Shown in pieces: positions 19,683 to 28,004 of a stretch of 55,041 nt of DNA. The DNA lies in contig NZ_LMTZ01000159.1 of the NCBI RefSeq assembly GCF_001456025.1, forward strand, positions 2,015-57,055, in the 5' to 3' direction. Source of the DNA: Mastigocoleus testarum BC008 (lineage in GTDB: Bacteria; Cyanobacteriota; Cyanobacteriia; Cyanobacteriales; Nostocaceae). A model generated the notes under the pieces. It ran no database searches and was not told the origin of the DNA. It saw nothing but the letters and a program-made list of their open reading frames with translations. The translations under genes and the position numbers were made by a program. Every line of letters starts with the position of its first letter. Positions within the stretch are counted from its first letter, which is position 1.

Positions 19683-19766
19683 CTAAAGACTAAGTTCTAA
19701 AGACTAAGTTCTAAAGACTAAGTTCTAAATACTAAGTTCTAAATACCAAGTCCCAAACCAAACACC
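19683..19766. repeat. 14-bp tandem repeat, 5 copies
   Basis: Units of CTAAAGACTAAGTT start at 19683, 19697 and 19711 (identical); 19725 and 19739 differ at one to three positions, and a sixth very degenerate unit follows. It lies between the small membrane protein and the permease. Confidence 0.9.
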
Positions 19767-19825
19767 AATTACAAACTACTGCTTCACAAATACGAATTTC
19801 CAACAACAAGCAATCTATAAGCAAA

Positions 19826-20707
19826 TTATTCTTTCCCGGTACGGGGATTGATAAACTCATTCAACCCCTCACCAAGTAAAGATAGCCCCACAACCATTAA
19901 AGTCATTGCTAAACCAGGAAATAGTGTTGTCCACCAAATCCCAGTGGGTAAAGCTTCTAAGGCTTGGCGCAAGTCATGACCCCATTCTGGTACTTCTGCT
20001 GGTAATCCCAAACCTAAAAACCCCAAACCTCCCAAAACCAGAATTGCATCTGCAGCATTCAGGGTGAAAAGCACAGGTACGCTTTGAATTACATTTAAAA
20101 ACAAATACCTGGAAAGCACCTGCCAAGTATTTGCTCCCATTGCTTGGGCTGCTTCAATAAATACCTCTGTTTTTACGCTGACTGTATGATTGCGGACGAC
20201 TCTGTAATATTGAGGTATATAAGCGATACTAATTGCGATCGCGGCGTTTAATATTCCCCTGCCAACAACAAAAGCTAAAGTCACTGATAATAGCAACCCT
20301 GGTAATGTGTAAATACTGTCCATCATAAACAGTAATACCCGATCTAGCCAGCCGCCTAAATAGCCACTTACCATTCCTAAGGGTACCCCAATAGCCATAC
20401 TCAGCGCTGTTGCTAAAATTACTACTTGCAGCGCAGCTTGTATGCCAAAAATTGTCCGAGAAAAAATATCATATCCCAGACGACTAGTACCAAACCAATG
20501 TTGCAATGAAGGTAAGGTGTGAATTGGATTGTCAAGGAATTCAGTTGGATCTTGTAATAACCCCGCAACCTGGAACAGAGGTGCAAATAAAGCTAGAAAA
20601 ACGAATCCCAGAGTGATAATTAATCCTATAAATGTTAACTTTTGGGAAAGATTAGGATTTTTAGTCAAACGAAATAATCTAGGCAGAGAAGTTTTGACAG
20701 CTGTCAT
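19826..20707 (-). CDS. ABC transporter permease, DppC/OppC type
   Basis: The protein has 293 residues and about six helices. An N-terminal OppC_N-type segment (FIGLIITLGFVFLALFAPLF) is followed by the transport-domain core. The EAA loop is seen as YRVVRNHTVSVKTEVFIEAAQAMGANTWQVL, recognisable by its EAAxxxGA pattern, which contacts the ATPase subunit. LDRVLLFMMDSIYTLPGLLL also fits the DppC family. These permeases import peptides, nickel or opines with a DppB partner, ATPases and a periplasmic binding protein. None of those partners is nearby, so it must pair with subunits encoded elsewhere, as is often seen in cyanobacteria. ATG start; substrate unknown. Confidence 0.9.
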   Translation of the reverse strand: MTAVKTSLPRLFRLTKNPNLSQKLTFIGLIITLGFVFLALFAPLFQVAGLLQDPTEFLDNPIHTLPSLQHWFGTSRLGYDIFSRTIFGIQAALQVVILATALSMAIGVPLGMVSGYLGGWLDRVLLFMMDSIYTLPGLLLSVTLAFVVGRGILNAAIAISIAYIPQYYRVVRNHTVSVKTEVFIEAAQAMGANTWQVLSRYLFLNVIQSVPVLFTLNAADAILVLGGLGFLGLGLPAEVPEWGHDLRQALEALPTGIWWTTLFPGLAMTLMVVGLSLLGEGLNEFINPRTGKE

Positions 20708-21288
20708 ATTATATGTAATTTACGGATTATGAGTTGTAAGTTATGTTAACGCTCACCGTTTGCGGTTAGTTTGTGCTAACGTTTTGGCTTGGCCTCTTAT
20801 TAAGACGTATATATTTAGACGTAAGCTGTCTACGGGTATCTGATAACAGAGGACAGTTTAAATTTTTCAGTTAATTTTCTCAACTCAATATCAAAAACTC
20901 AATCGTTTACACTACCAGTTATATAGATGACAAGTAATTGTTAATAGGCAATTTAGTCATTTTTACTAGATAGTAGGACAAGATTAGCAATTTATAGCAG
21001 AATTGTGGCTGGATATACTTACATATTCACTTCAGCCAGCACGTCCCGTTCGTTGCCGTTGCACTCACACTGCGTACTGTTGCAGGCATTTTAGAGTGTA
21101 AGCACAGCAGAAGACAGGAGCCAGAAATGAAATATCTGTGACCTTTATCTCAATTATTTGGTATCTGCTATAAAACTACAAATGGAGAATCCCCACGCGT
21201 AATAGATGGGGAATCACAAGAATTTGCAGTATTAGCGCAGAGCGTCCGTGGGATATGAAAAATGATAAATTACTTAAATTACTGAAAA
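20708..21288. other. Intergenic region, no gene seen
   Basis: This 581-base stretch lies between two minus-strand genes. An imperfect hairpin at about 21185-21213 (TCCCC pairing with GGGGA) has no T-run, so it is not called a terminator. Short GC-richer bits resemble dispersed intergenic repeats. Confidence 0.45.
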
Positions 21289-22650
21289 TCACAAATTACT
21301 GGAAATTAGTTCGCGGTACTGACTTTTTTGCTTCACACCTTTGACTTCACGTAACAATTCTTTATTTTTGAAAAATTGGATTGTTGGAGTTCCAGTAACA
21401 CCTGCTTGTTCAGCAATTTCTCGCTCTTCGTCGATATCAATTTCTACAAAGTGAATTTTCCCATCAAACTCATCTATTACTTTATTTAATATGGGCTTGA
21501 GTGTATGACAGGGTCCACAACCGGGAGCGACATATTTGACTATCAACAGGCGATCGCTATCGTGAAATAGTTTTCTCAAAGCATAACTACCGACATGGTG
21601 CACTTGATCGATATCAAATTCTTCTGGTGTTGTACTTGTAGTTGAATGTTTTTCTCGTTTCTGCTCTATTGCTTCTGCTGTTTGATGAAATTCTTGCACC
21701 AAATTATTCATAGACAACCAACGTTCTGCAAGTAATGCTGCCATACAGCCCGTACCAGCAGCGGTTACAGCTTGACGATATTCATGGTCTTGTACGTCAC
21801 CAGCAGCAAATACTCCTTCTACGCTGGTTTCTACTGAATCAGGCTTAGTAACAATGTATCCTCCTGCATCTAATTCCAATTGTCCTTGAAATAAAGACGT
21901 ATTCGGGTTGTGACCTATGGCGTAAAACAAACCTTTTGCTTGCAGTTCTTTTTCTTCGCCAGTTTTCCGGTTACGAACTTTAACCCCTTCCATCCAGCCA
22001 TTTCCAAATACATCCACGGCTTCTGTATTCCAGTGCACTTCGATTTTGGGATTATTTAAAACTCGGTCTTGCATCGCTTTAGATGCTCGCATCTGCTCAG
22101 AACGCACCAATAAATTCACCTTGGAACCATATTTAGTCAGATATGCAGCTTCTTCTGCAGCTGAATCACCACCACCAATCACTGCTAATTCTTGACTGTT
22201 AAAGGTTGGTGTCGCACCATCACAGATTGCACAAGCTGAAATTCCTCGACTCCAATACTCTTTCTCACTTGGTAAGCCCAAGCGTTTTGCCGTTGCTCCT
22301 GTCGCAACAATAATGGTATTAGCTTTAAATTCGCGCTCTTGTGAACGTATCGTGAAAGGGCGTTGAGACAGATCTACTTCTGTCACATCTTCGGTATACA
22401 ACTCTGCTCCCCAACGTTCAGCTTGAGCCTTCATATTATCCATTAAGTTAGGTCCTGTAATCCCTTCAGGAAAACCTGGAAAATTTTCAACCTCCGTTGT
22501 TGTCATCAATTGACCACCAGGTAATCCCCCTGCTTGGAAACCCTCGAATACCACAGGCTTGAGATTTGCTCTGGCTGCATAAATCGCTGCTGTATACCCA
22601 GCAGGACCAGAACCAATTATGACTATATTTTCTACCGCTTGATTGGACAT
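21289..22650 (-). CDS. NADPH thioredoxin reductase-thioredoxin fusion (NTRC type)
   Basis: This is a fusion of two redox modules. The N-terminal part (about 1-320) is a flavoprotein with IVIIGSGPAGYTAAIYAARA for FAD, the redox pair in SACAICDGA, and VIGGGDSAAEEA for NADPH. The C-terminal part (about 345-453) is a thioredoxin with PGCGPCHTLKP, a CGPC site with Gly in place of the usual Trp before the first Cys. NTRC enzymes use NADPH to reduce 2-Cys peroxiredoxins and other targets; they are known from plants and some cyanobacteria. I choose ATG 22650 because it puts the FAD fold at residue 8; two earlier starts add unconserved residues. Confidence 0.93.
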   Translation of the reverse strand: MSNQAVENIVIIGSGPAGYTAAIYAARANLKPVVFEGFQAGGLPGGQLMTTTEVENFPGFPEGITGPNLMDNMKAQAERWGAELYTEDVTEVDLSQRPFTIRSQEREFKANTIIVATGATAKRLGLPSEKEYWSRGISACAICDGATPTFNSQELAVIGGGDSAAEEAAYLTKYGSKVNLLVRSEQMRASKAMQDRVLNNPKIEVHWNTEAVDVFGNGWMEGVKVRNRKTGEEKELQAKGLFYAIGHNPNTSLFQGQLELDAGGYIVTKPDSVETSVEGVFAAGDVQDHEYRQAVTAAGTGCMAALLAERWLSMNNLVQEFHQTAEAIEQKREKHSTTSTTPEEFDIDQVHHVGSYALRKLFHDSDRLLIVKYVAPGCGPCHTLKPILNKVIDEFDGKIHFVEIDIDEEREIAEQAGVTGTPTIQFFKNKELLREVKGVKQKSQYRELISSNL

Positions 22651-23028
22651 TTTATTCATAATCATAACGACTACGATTAATATAACACAATCACAACTTA
22701 TCGGACCTTTATCCAAGTACTAGAGCTTAGGAGAAGTGAGAGCCTTGTTGCATTGTGCTACACCCCGAACACATAAATGCAAATGTTTCTGGTCTTTAAT
22801 ATTTCGTTCTAGTTGCAGCGACCCCTGCAGTCATCAGCCTAAACCCATATTTGCTCAAAAATATTAGTTCTCAAAAGCTTCTAAATATTATGAGGGCCAA
22901 GAATTCAGCCTTTAATTTGAAAATAGCTCCAAAAAATTTTTTCAGAAGTGATATGAAAATATTTCGAGGTGGGTAAGTTATTTCTAGAAAGCAATAAAAC
23001 AGTATTTAGCATAAAAGGAAATTCAGAC
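22651..23028. other. Intergenic region between divergent genes
   Basis: Holds the divergent promoters of the NTRC-like gene and the pilin-like gene. No repeat or RNA feature stands out. Confidence 0.4.
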
Positions 23029-23589
23029 GTGAAAACCAATTTAAAAGCTAAACTTATTCAAAACTTATCGAGTAAAAAGAAAGGTGATGAAGGTTTTACT
23101 CTGATTGAATTATTAGTTGTAATTATCATTATTGGAATTCTTTCTGCTATTGCATTACCATCCTTTTTGAATCAAGCAAATAAAGCTAAACAATCTGAAG
23201 CGAAAACAATTGTTGGTTCTATGAATAGAGCCCAACAAACATACTACTTAGAAAATAATGCATTTGCAGATAAAGATAGTTTTGGTGGATTAGGTCTTGG
23301 TGTTAAGACAGAAACTGATAATTATAAGTATGTAATATCAGGTGGTGGTAGTGGTAAAACATTAGTCACCAATCAAGCACAATTAAAAGCTGCAAAAAGT
23401 GCATTAAAAGCTTACATTGGTGGAGTTACTGTAGGAACTGTTAAAGATACAAACGAAGCAACAACTATAGCTACATTGTGTGAAGGCTTAAAACCTGGAA
23501 GTGCTGGCGGTAAAGATGGGAAACAGGATGTTACTGCTACTGCAAACGAAGTTAAATGTCCAGCAGACTATAAGAGTTTATCTAGCTAA
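23029..23589 (+). CDS. Type IV pilin-like protein (PilA family)
   Basis: About 186 residues. A basic leader (KTNLKAKLIQNLSSKKKGDEG) ends at the prepilin peptidase site G-FTLIELLVV, with Glu at position +5 of the mature protein, followed by the hydrophobic N-terminal helix (IIIIGILSAIALPSFL) that packs in the pilus core. The C-terminal half is Gly/Lys-rich with Cys in ATLCEGL and EVKCPAD, which could form the disulfide loop of a major or minor pilin. GTG 23029 has AAAGGA about 9 bases upstream; GTG 22969 has no proper spacing. Such pilins drive motility, adhesion or DNA uptake, or form pseudopili. It is followed by two strong terminators and is therefore probably a single-gene transcript. Confidence 0.92.
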   Translation: MKTNLKAKLIQNLSSKKKGDEGFTLIELLVVIIIIGILSAIALPSFLNQANKAKQSEAKTIVGSMNRAQQTYYLENNAFADKDSFGGLGLGVKTETDNYKYVISGGGSGKTLVTNQAQLKAAKSALKAYIGGVTVGTVKDTNEATTIATLCEGLKPGSAGGKDGKQDVTATANEVKCPADYKSLSS

Positions 23590-23594
23590 TAATT

Positions 23595-23638
23595 GAGAAT
23601 TATAGTAACTTTTATTTACTCAAAATAATTCTCTGTTT
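23595..23638 (+). terminator. Hairpin after the pilin-like gene
   Basis: GAGAATTAT (23595-23603) pairs perfectly with ATAATTCTC (23625-23633), followed by TGTTT. First of two hairpins in the pilin gene's 3' region. Confidence 0.6.
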
Positions 23639-23641
23639 GGA

Positions 23642-23672
23642 GTGGATAGATTTTCTATCCACTTTTATTTAT
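23642..23672 (+). terminator. Rho-independent terminator after the pilin-like gene
   Basis: GTGGATAG (23642-23649) pairs perfectly with CTATCCAC (23655-23662) around a five-base loop and is followed by TTTTATTT, a textbook terminator. Confidence 0.85.
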
Positions 23673-23713
23673 TATTATCCACTTTTTCTTATTATATTAA
23701 TGATTATATATAA

Positions 23714-23887
23714 CAATCCTAAATCATTAATAAAATCAATATCACAGATAAGCCACAGAGATTGAACTGCACCTGCGGTGTAAGCACAGCCAGAGGCTTT
23801 ATCATCACCGTAGACTCTGATGTAAGGCTTAATGCCGCACCATCACCTTTCTCCACAATTTATCTGTTCGCGAGTCAAATAGGATTG
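23714..23887. repeat. Candidate miniature inverted-repeat element, 174 bp
   Basis: The ends CAATCCTA (23714-23721) and TAGGATTG (23880-23887) are perfect 8-bp terminal inverted repeats around a GC-richer interior without a gene. A related CAATCCTAAA end occurs near 4242. It looks like a non-autonomous dispersed element; no target-site duplication was established. Confidence 0.5.
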
Positions 23888-24917
23888 CGATAAAATAATT
23901 TATTTTTATTTTTTTTATACTATAGTTAAAATTAAATAATATGTTTATTGCCTAGCAATTATTATTTATTAGACTGTCACTGTCATTTGAAAATATTTTT
24001 CCCAGATTTTACTTATTAGCTGTACTTATTAGCTGTATTAAGAGGAATTCTTGTCACAGCAACGGGTAGAAAATTTTTCTTAACTGTCACTTAAATTTAT
24101 CAATTTTGCGGAAAATAGTGTGCTCAGACTTAAAAATATTCTAGTTCACCAATCAAATGTAGTTTAAATCACTTTTGTTATCATTCAAGTATGCTGTGTG
24201 GCAAAATGCAAAATTAATTTTGATTTTTATGTTAAAGGACGGATATAATATTGATTTTTGCCCAAAAATATAGATTGTTGGGTGATGAAAGCATAATTAT
24301 GGAAAAACAAGTCCATAGCATAATCTCTATTTGGTTAAGTGGTTATGCATGGTTTTTGCTGTTTTTCCCATTTCCGGACGTTAACTAAAGACAGGGAACT
24401 CTATCTGAAAGATTAAAATTTTATAAAGCTTTTTTTTATTTTATGTTAGGAGGCCGATGTTTGCGATACTCTATATGAAGTCTCACTGCATACAGCAAAT
24501 ATCTTTGGATCCATACTCTAGCTAGTCGTCAATGATTAATTCCAAAAAATCGATTAATTACTATCAGTCCTTAATTCAAAGGATTTGCCAGTAAACAGAC
24601 GGTTTTTAGATTCTTATGAAGAGTAAAAACAGGCAAACAGGCAGAAGTGTTAGGATGTTTGCAATTAGCGATGTGAATGCTGATGCCAATCATTCATCGA
24701 GGTCATTACCCTACTGAGTTTTATTAACTGGGGTAGTGATTACCGTACAAATGAGTTTTACTGTTACTTTATTGGGTTAAGTGTGGTATAGTTAAAAATG
24801 CAAGACTTGCTTTGCCAAAGTACAAAACTCTACATATAAGTAATGGTCTGAAGTTTGCTTGTAAAGCGGTTTTGATTTCAAGTATTTACTAAAACAAATC
24901 AGAGTTCAATTGAGGTT
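23888..24917. other. AT-rich intergenic region
   Basis: About 1 kb with no gene of normal length. A 29-codon frame at 24299-24388 is discussed as a finding. The last part should hold the promoter of the DUF4327-like gene. Confidence 0.45.
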
Positions 24918-25136
24918 ATGGCTCAACAAGTAATTCACCCCATGGTGAAGTTGCAACGGAACGTGCAATCACTGGTAGATTCAAAAATTATCAAGCCTAG
25001 CGATAGTATTTTAAAAATCGCTCTGCTTTTTGGTGAAGAATGGCAATATTGGAAGCGCGAACTACTGGACTTTGGTTTCAGTACCCAAGATCCGGTTAGT
25101 GAGTTGTTAGCAGTAGAAGCTTGGGATGAGGAGTAA
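24918..25136 (+). CDS. DUF4327-like small conserved protein
   Basis: The protein has 72 residues and is soluble, mixed helical, with an acidic C-terminus (LLAVEAWDEE). HPMVKLQRNVQSLV, IIKPSDSILKIALLFG and EWQYWKRELLDFGF match my memory of the DUF4327 family, a small protein found mainly in cyanobacteria and of unknown role. GAGG lies 2 bases before the ATG, rather close. It stands alone between two long intergenic stretches. Confidence 0.75.
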   Translation: MAQQVIHPMVKLQRNVQSLVDSKIIKPSDSILKIALLFGEEWQYWKRELLDFGFSTQDPVSELLAVEAWDEE

Positions 25137-26469
25137 GAAGCTATTTTAATTAATCTTTTGCAGAGACTCCCACCGTAGTTAGTGTTACGTGCGTATTGTT
25201 TTGAACTTTTCAAATTACGATAGATTATAGAAACTTAGAAGATTTTTTATAGTCTTGCCAAGTGTGAGATATAAGTTCATGATTTGGTAACAAATTTACT
25301 AAGACAAGTTACCATTTTTGCGAAATAGTTAAAGTACTGCGATTGTGATTCTGGATTTACTAGATATTTCACTCCAATTAGTGACGATCGCACTTAGTAC
25401 TTGACTGGAATAATTGACATCGGCGATGCATCCATCTGCGACCCAAGACTAAAAAATGTTTGCACTATTGTGCTTGAAACGATCAAATTTTTGGCTGTGA
25501 ATGTGAAGTGAAAACACGGTAGCGACTGACTCTTAGAGAGTAATAGCTTGCAAATAGCATATTCGCTATCGCTAAGAAATACTTATTTTTTGAGTACTCA
25601 GGTAGCAAAACCAACTGACATTTATTTCTGGTTTTCATATGGGTGTGATCATCAGTAGATGTAACATCCTTGACAAGTTTTGCAATAGCTTTTACACCTT
25701 TTAAAGATTCAAATTGCTTGTAAATAGCAATTTTCATCGTTTACCGTAAGTGAAGTTCTAGGGTCTTGATCGTATCCATAGTGTATTCAGGAAAATAAGT
25801 ACTTGCAGTGTGGATATCAATTCCAAGAAACTAGTACAAAATAGTTTGAAAAGAGCATACAAGATAATATCCCCCGTACATATCTTGATATAAATTTATT
25901 GGGATAGATTTCTTGATATTTTTTGACGGGGTTATATTTGTGTGCCTCCAGCATTTTTTAGTAGTTTCTAGCAGAGATGATTTTGTATAAGTTTACAGTC
26001 TAGAAATTAGCTGTAAGAATTTTTGTTCCCTGTATTATCCCAGTGCCCGTACAGAATAAATGTAGCGTTCGCATTGTTTTTGTTTAGGAATCCTGAGTAA
26101 TAATTAAGACCTATTTCACTTCTCTTAGACATATCACACTAATTTGTTAGGTTAGTCAGGATGTCGTTGTTCGGACTTAAAGTGTATGGGCATTAAAATT
26201 TTGTTAGTAGATTTTATGCACCTAGAAATGAATACTATGTGACGCAGTTAGGGACTTATGCCGACAGGATAGTCAACTCTTGCATGGGTGACAACAGGTC
26301 ACATTTTAGTATTGCTGTTACTTCCTATTAGAAAAACCTGTGGTTGTCTGCAGAATGTCGCGCTGATATCTTTAAAAGCCTGCCGCTCTTAATATTTCCG
26401 CCAGGGTAGTGGTCTAGTTTGATTTAAGTGTTACATGATGAGGTATATTTCAAGCAAACTAAAAAAGTT
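25137..26469. other. Long intergenic region with one doubtful frame
   Basis: About 1.3 kb between the DUF4327-like gene and the FHA kinase. The only candidate is a doubtful minus-strand frame at 25483-25737, listed separately. No tRNA, repeat array or clear terminator is seen. Confidence 0.4.
25483..25737 (-). CDS. Doubtful small ORF
   Basis: An 84-codon frame starting MKIAIYKQFESLKGVKAIAKLV. The first half could be a small folded segment, but the C-terminal half reads like random sequence. No recognisable family, and the upstream sequence lacks a convincing ribosome binding site. It could be a remnant or chance. Confidence 0.25.
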   Translation of the reverse strand: MKIAIYKQFESLKGVKAIAKLVKDVTSTDDHTHMKTRNKCQLVLLPEYSKNKYFLAIANMLFASYYSLRVSRYRVFTSHSQPKI

Positions 26470-27711
26470 TCAGCAGCAATCACCCAAAGCATTAGCTAGC
26501 TCTCTTGCTGTTTGATAACGATCGCGTGGCAGAGGTTCTGTGGTACGATCTATAACCTTTTTCAGTTTGTCAGTAAATGTAGGAATACTACTCAGGTCGA
26601 ATCGGAAACGATTACCGTGACGACGATAAAACTTAAATGGGTTTTCTCCAGAAAGTAGAAAAATCATAGTTGGTCCAATCGCATACAAGTCAGACTGGGT
26701 CAAAGGCTGTCCCCTTTCTTGCTCTGGAGCACAATAACCTTCAGCACCTATACGAGTTCCTGGTGTCGTACCGATTTCTTTGACTGCACCGAAATCTAGA
26801 ACCATAATGTGATTATCAGCATTTCTTACCATCAAGTTAGCAGGTTTGATATCCCTATGAATTAAAGGTGGTTGATGACTGTGCAGGTACTCAAGAATGT
26901 CACAGGTTTGAATCATCCAAGTAATTGCCTGACTTGGCAATACAGGACCGTTTGTATAGATTAATTTTTCTAAGTCCTTACCGTGGACGAGTTCCATTGC
27001 CAAATACTTTTTGCCTGCCTCCACAAAAAAATCATAATATTTGGGGATGCCAGAATGATTGAGACTGCGAAGGGTATTCGCCTCGCGTTCGAATAATTCT
27101 TGTGCCTTAGAAATTTTTGCCATATCAGTATTCATCTCTTTTAATACCAATAGTTGGGATTGATTGGCAAATTGACCTCGTTCGTTCCAAGCAAGGTAAG
27201 TAGTTCCCATCCCGCCCTGTCCCAAGGTACGCAACACTTGATAATGGCAAATTCTATGTCGTATATTTAACGGCTGTCCGCAGTGAATACAAAATAAATT
27301 ACTAGCTTTATTCCCTTCATGGGTACAAGTATTAATAGATTTATTAGATGCTGGAGATGAACTAATAAATGGCTTGTCGGGATTAACTGGATCGATTTCG
27401 AATTTTAATAAGGGACCTCCCTGGGCTAGTTGTAGTTCTGAGTTATTTTCGATATTTTGCAGTTTGTTACGAGTTACTAGAACCCCATTGAGAAAAGTAC
27501 CGTTAATACCTTGACTAATAATTTGCCAACAAATACTTCCATCAGGATTTTGGGTTTGACGGATTTCTAAATGATGTCGAGAAACAAGATTATCAGTTAA
27601 AACAATGTGATTGTCCACAGCGCGACCAATGCGAATGATTGACTCGCCTTCAAAATGCCATTCCCGAATTGGCGTTTTTTGTTGCAGTTCTAACAAAGTC
27701 AGCGCGATCAC
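26470..27711 (-). CDS. FHA-domain serine/threonine protein kinase
   Basis: The protein has 413 residues. An N-terminal FHA domain (about 20-105: IRIGRAVDNHIVL, SRHHLEI, NGTFLNG) binds phosphothreonine. A zinc ribbon follows (about 129-148: CTHEG...FCIHCGQ), then a kinase domain (about 155-410) with glycine loop LGQGGMGTTYLAW, Lys in LLVLKEMN, catalytic loop HRDIKPANL, LDFGAVKE as DFG, and an APE-like YCAPEQE. All catalytic residues are present. The domain order FHA-zinc ribbon-kinase is inverted compared with many kinases, which carry FHA at the C-terminus. The GTG start is tentative. It lies about 290 bases from a zinc-ribbon PP2C phosphatase on the same strand, a likely opposing partner. 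Confidence 0.93.
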   Translation of the reverse strand: MIALTLLELQQKTPIREWHFEGESIIRIGRAVDNHIVLTDNLVSRHHLEIRQTQNPDGSICWQIISQGINGTFLNGVLVTRNKLQNIENNSELQLAQGGPLLKFEIDPVNPDKPFISSSPASNKSINTCTHEGNKASNLFCIHCGQPLNIRHRICHYQVLRTLGQGGMGTTYLAWNERGQFANQSQLLVLKEMNTDMAKISKAQELFEREANTLRSLNHSGIPKYYDFFVEAGKKYLAMELVHGKDLEKLIYTNGPVLPSQAITWMIQTCDILEYLHSHQPPLIHRDIKPANLMVRNADNHIMVLDFGAVKEIGTTPGTRIGAEGYCAPEQERGQPLTQSDLYAIGPTMIFLLSGENPFKFYRRHGNRFRFDLSSIPTFTDKLKKVIDRTTEPLPRDRYQTARELANALGDCC

Positions 27712-28004
27712 ACCTTTAATTTAGAATTTGAAGATTGAATAGAAGCTAAAGATTGAATAGAATTTAGAAAGCTGAGCAAATATCTGCAAAATTAAACAGT
27801 TTAATGAGTCTTTGCTAACATTTGCAAATAAATACTCTTTCTAATAGAAAGGCCATCAAACACTACAAGAAAAAAATTATTATACCTTAGTAATACGTAT
27901 CAAATACACGGCTTGAATACGTTTGACTTAGTTTCTTAATTTAGTACTTGAGTTCAGTTCTTGAGTGAACATAGTAGAACTAATTTTTAATCTTTTAATA
28001 TTGG

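Noticed and set aside
21185..21213. Terminator for the NTRC-like gene
   Set aside because: The TCCCC/GGGGA hairpin has a mismatch and no T-run in either direction.
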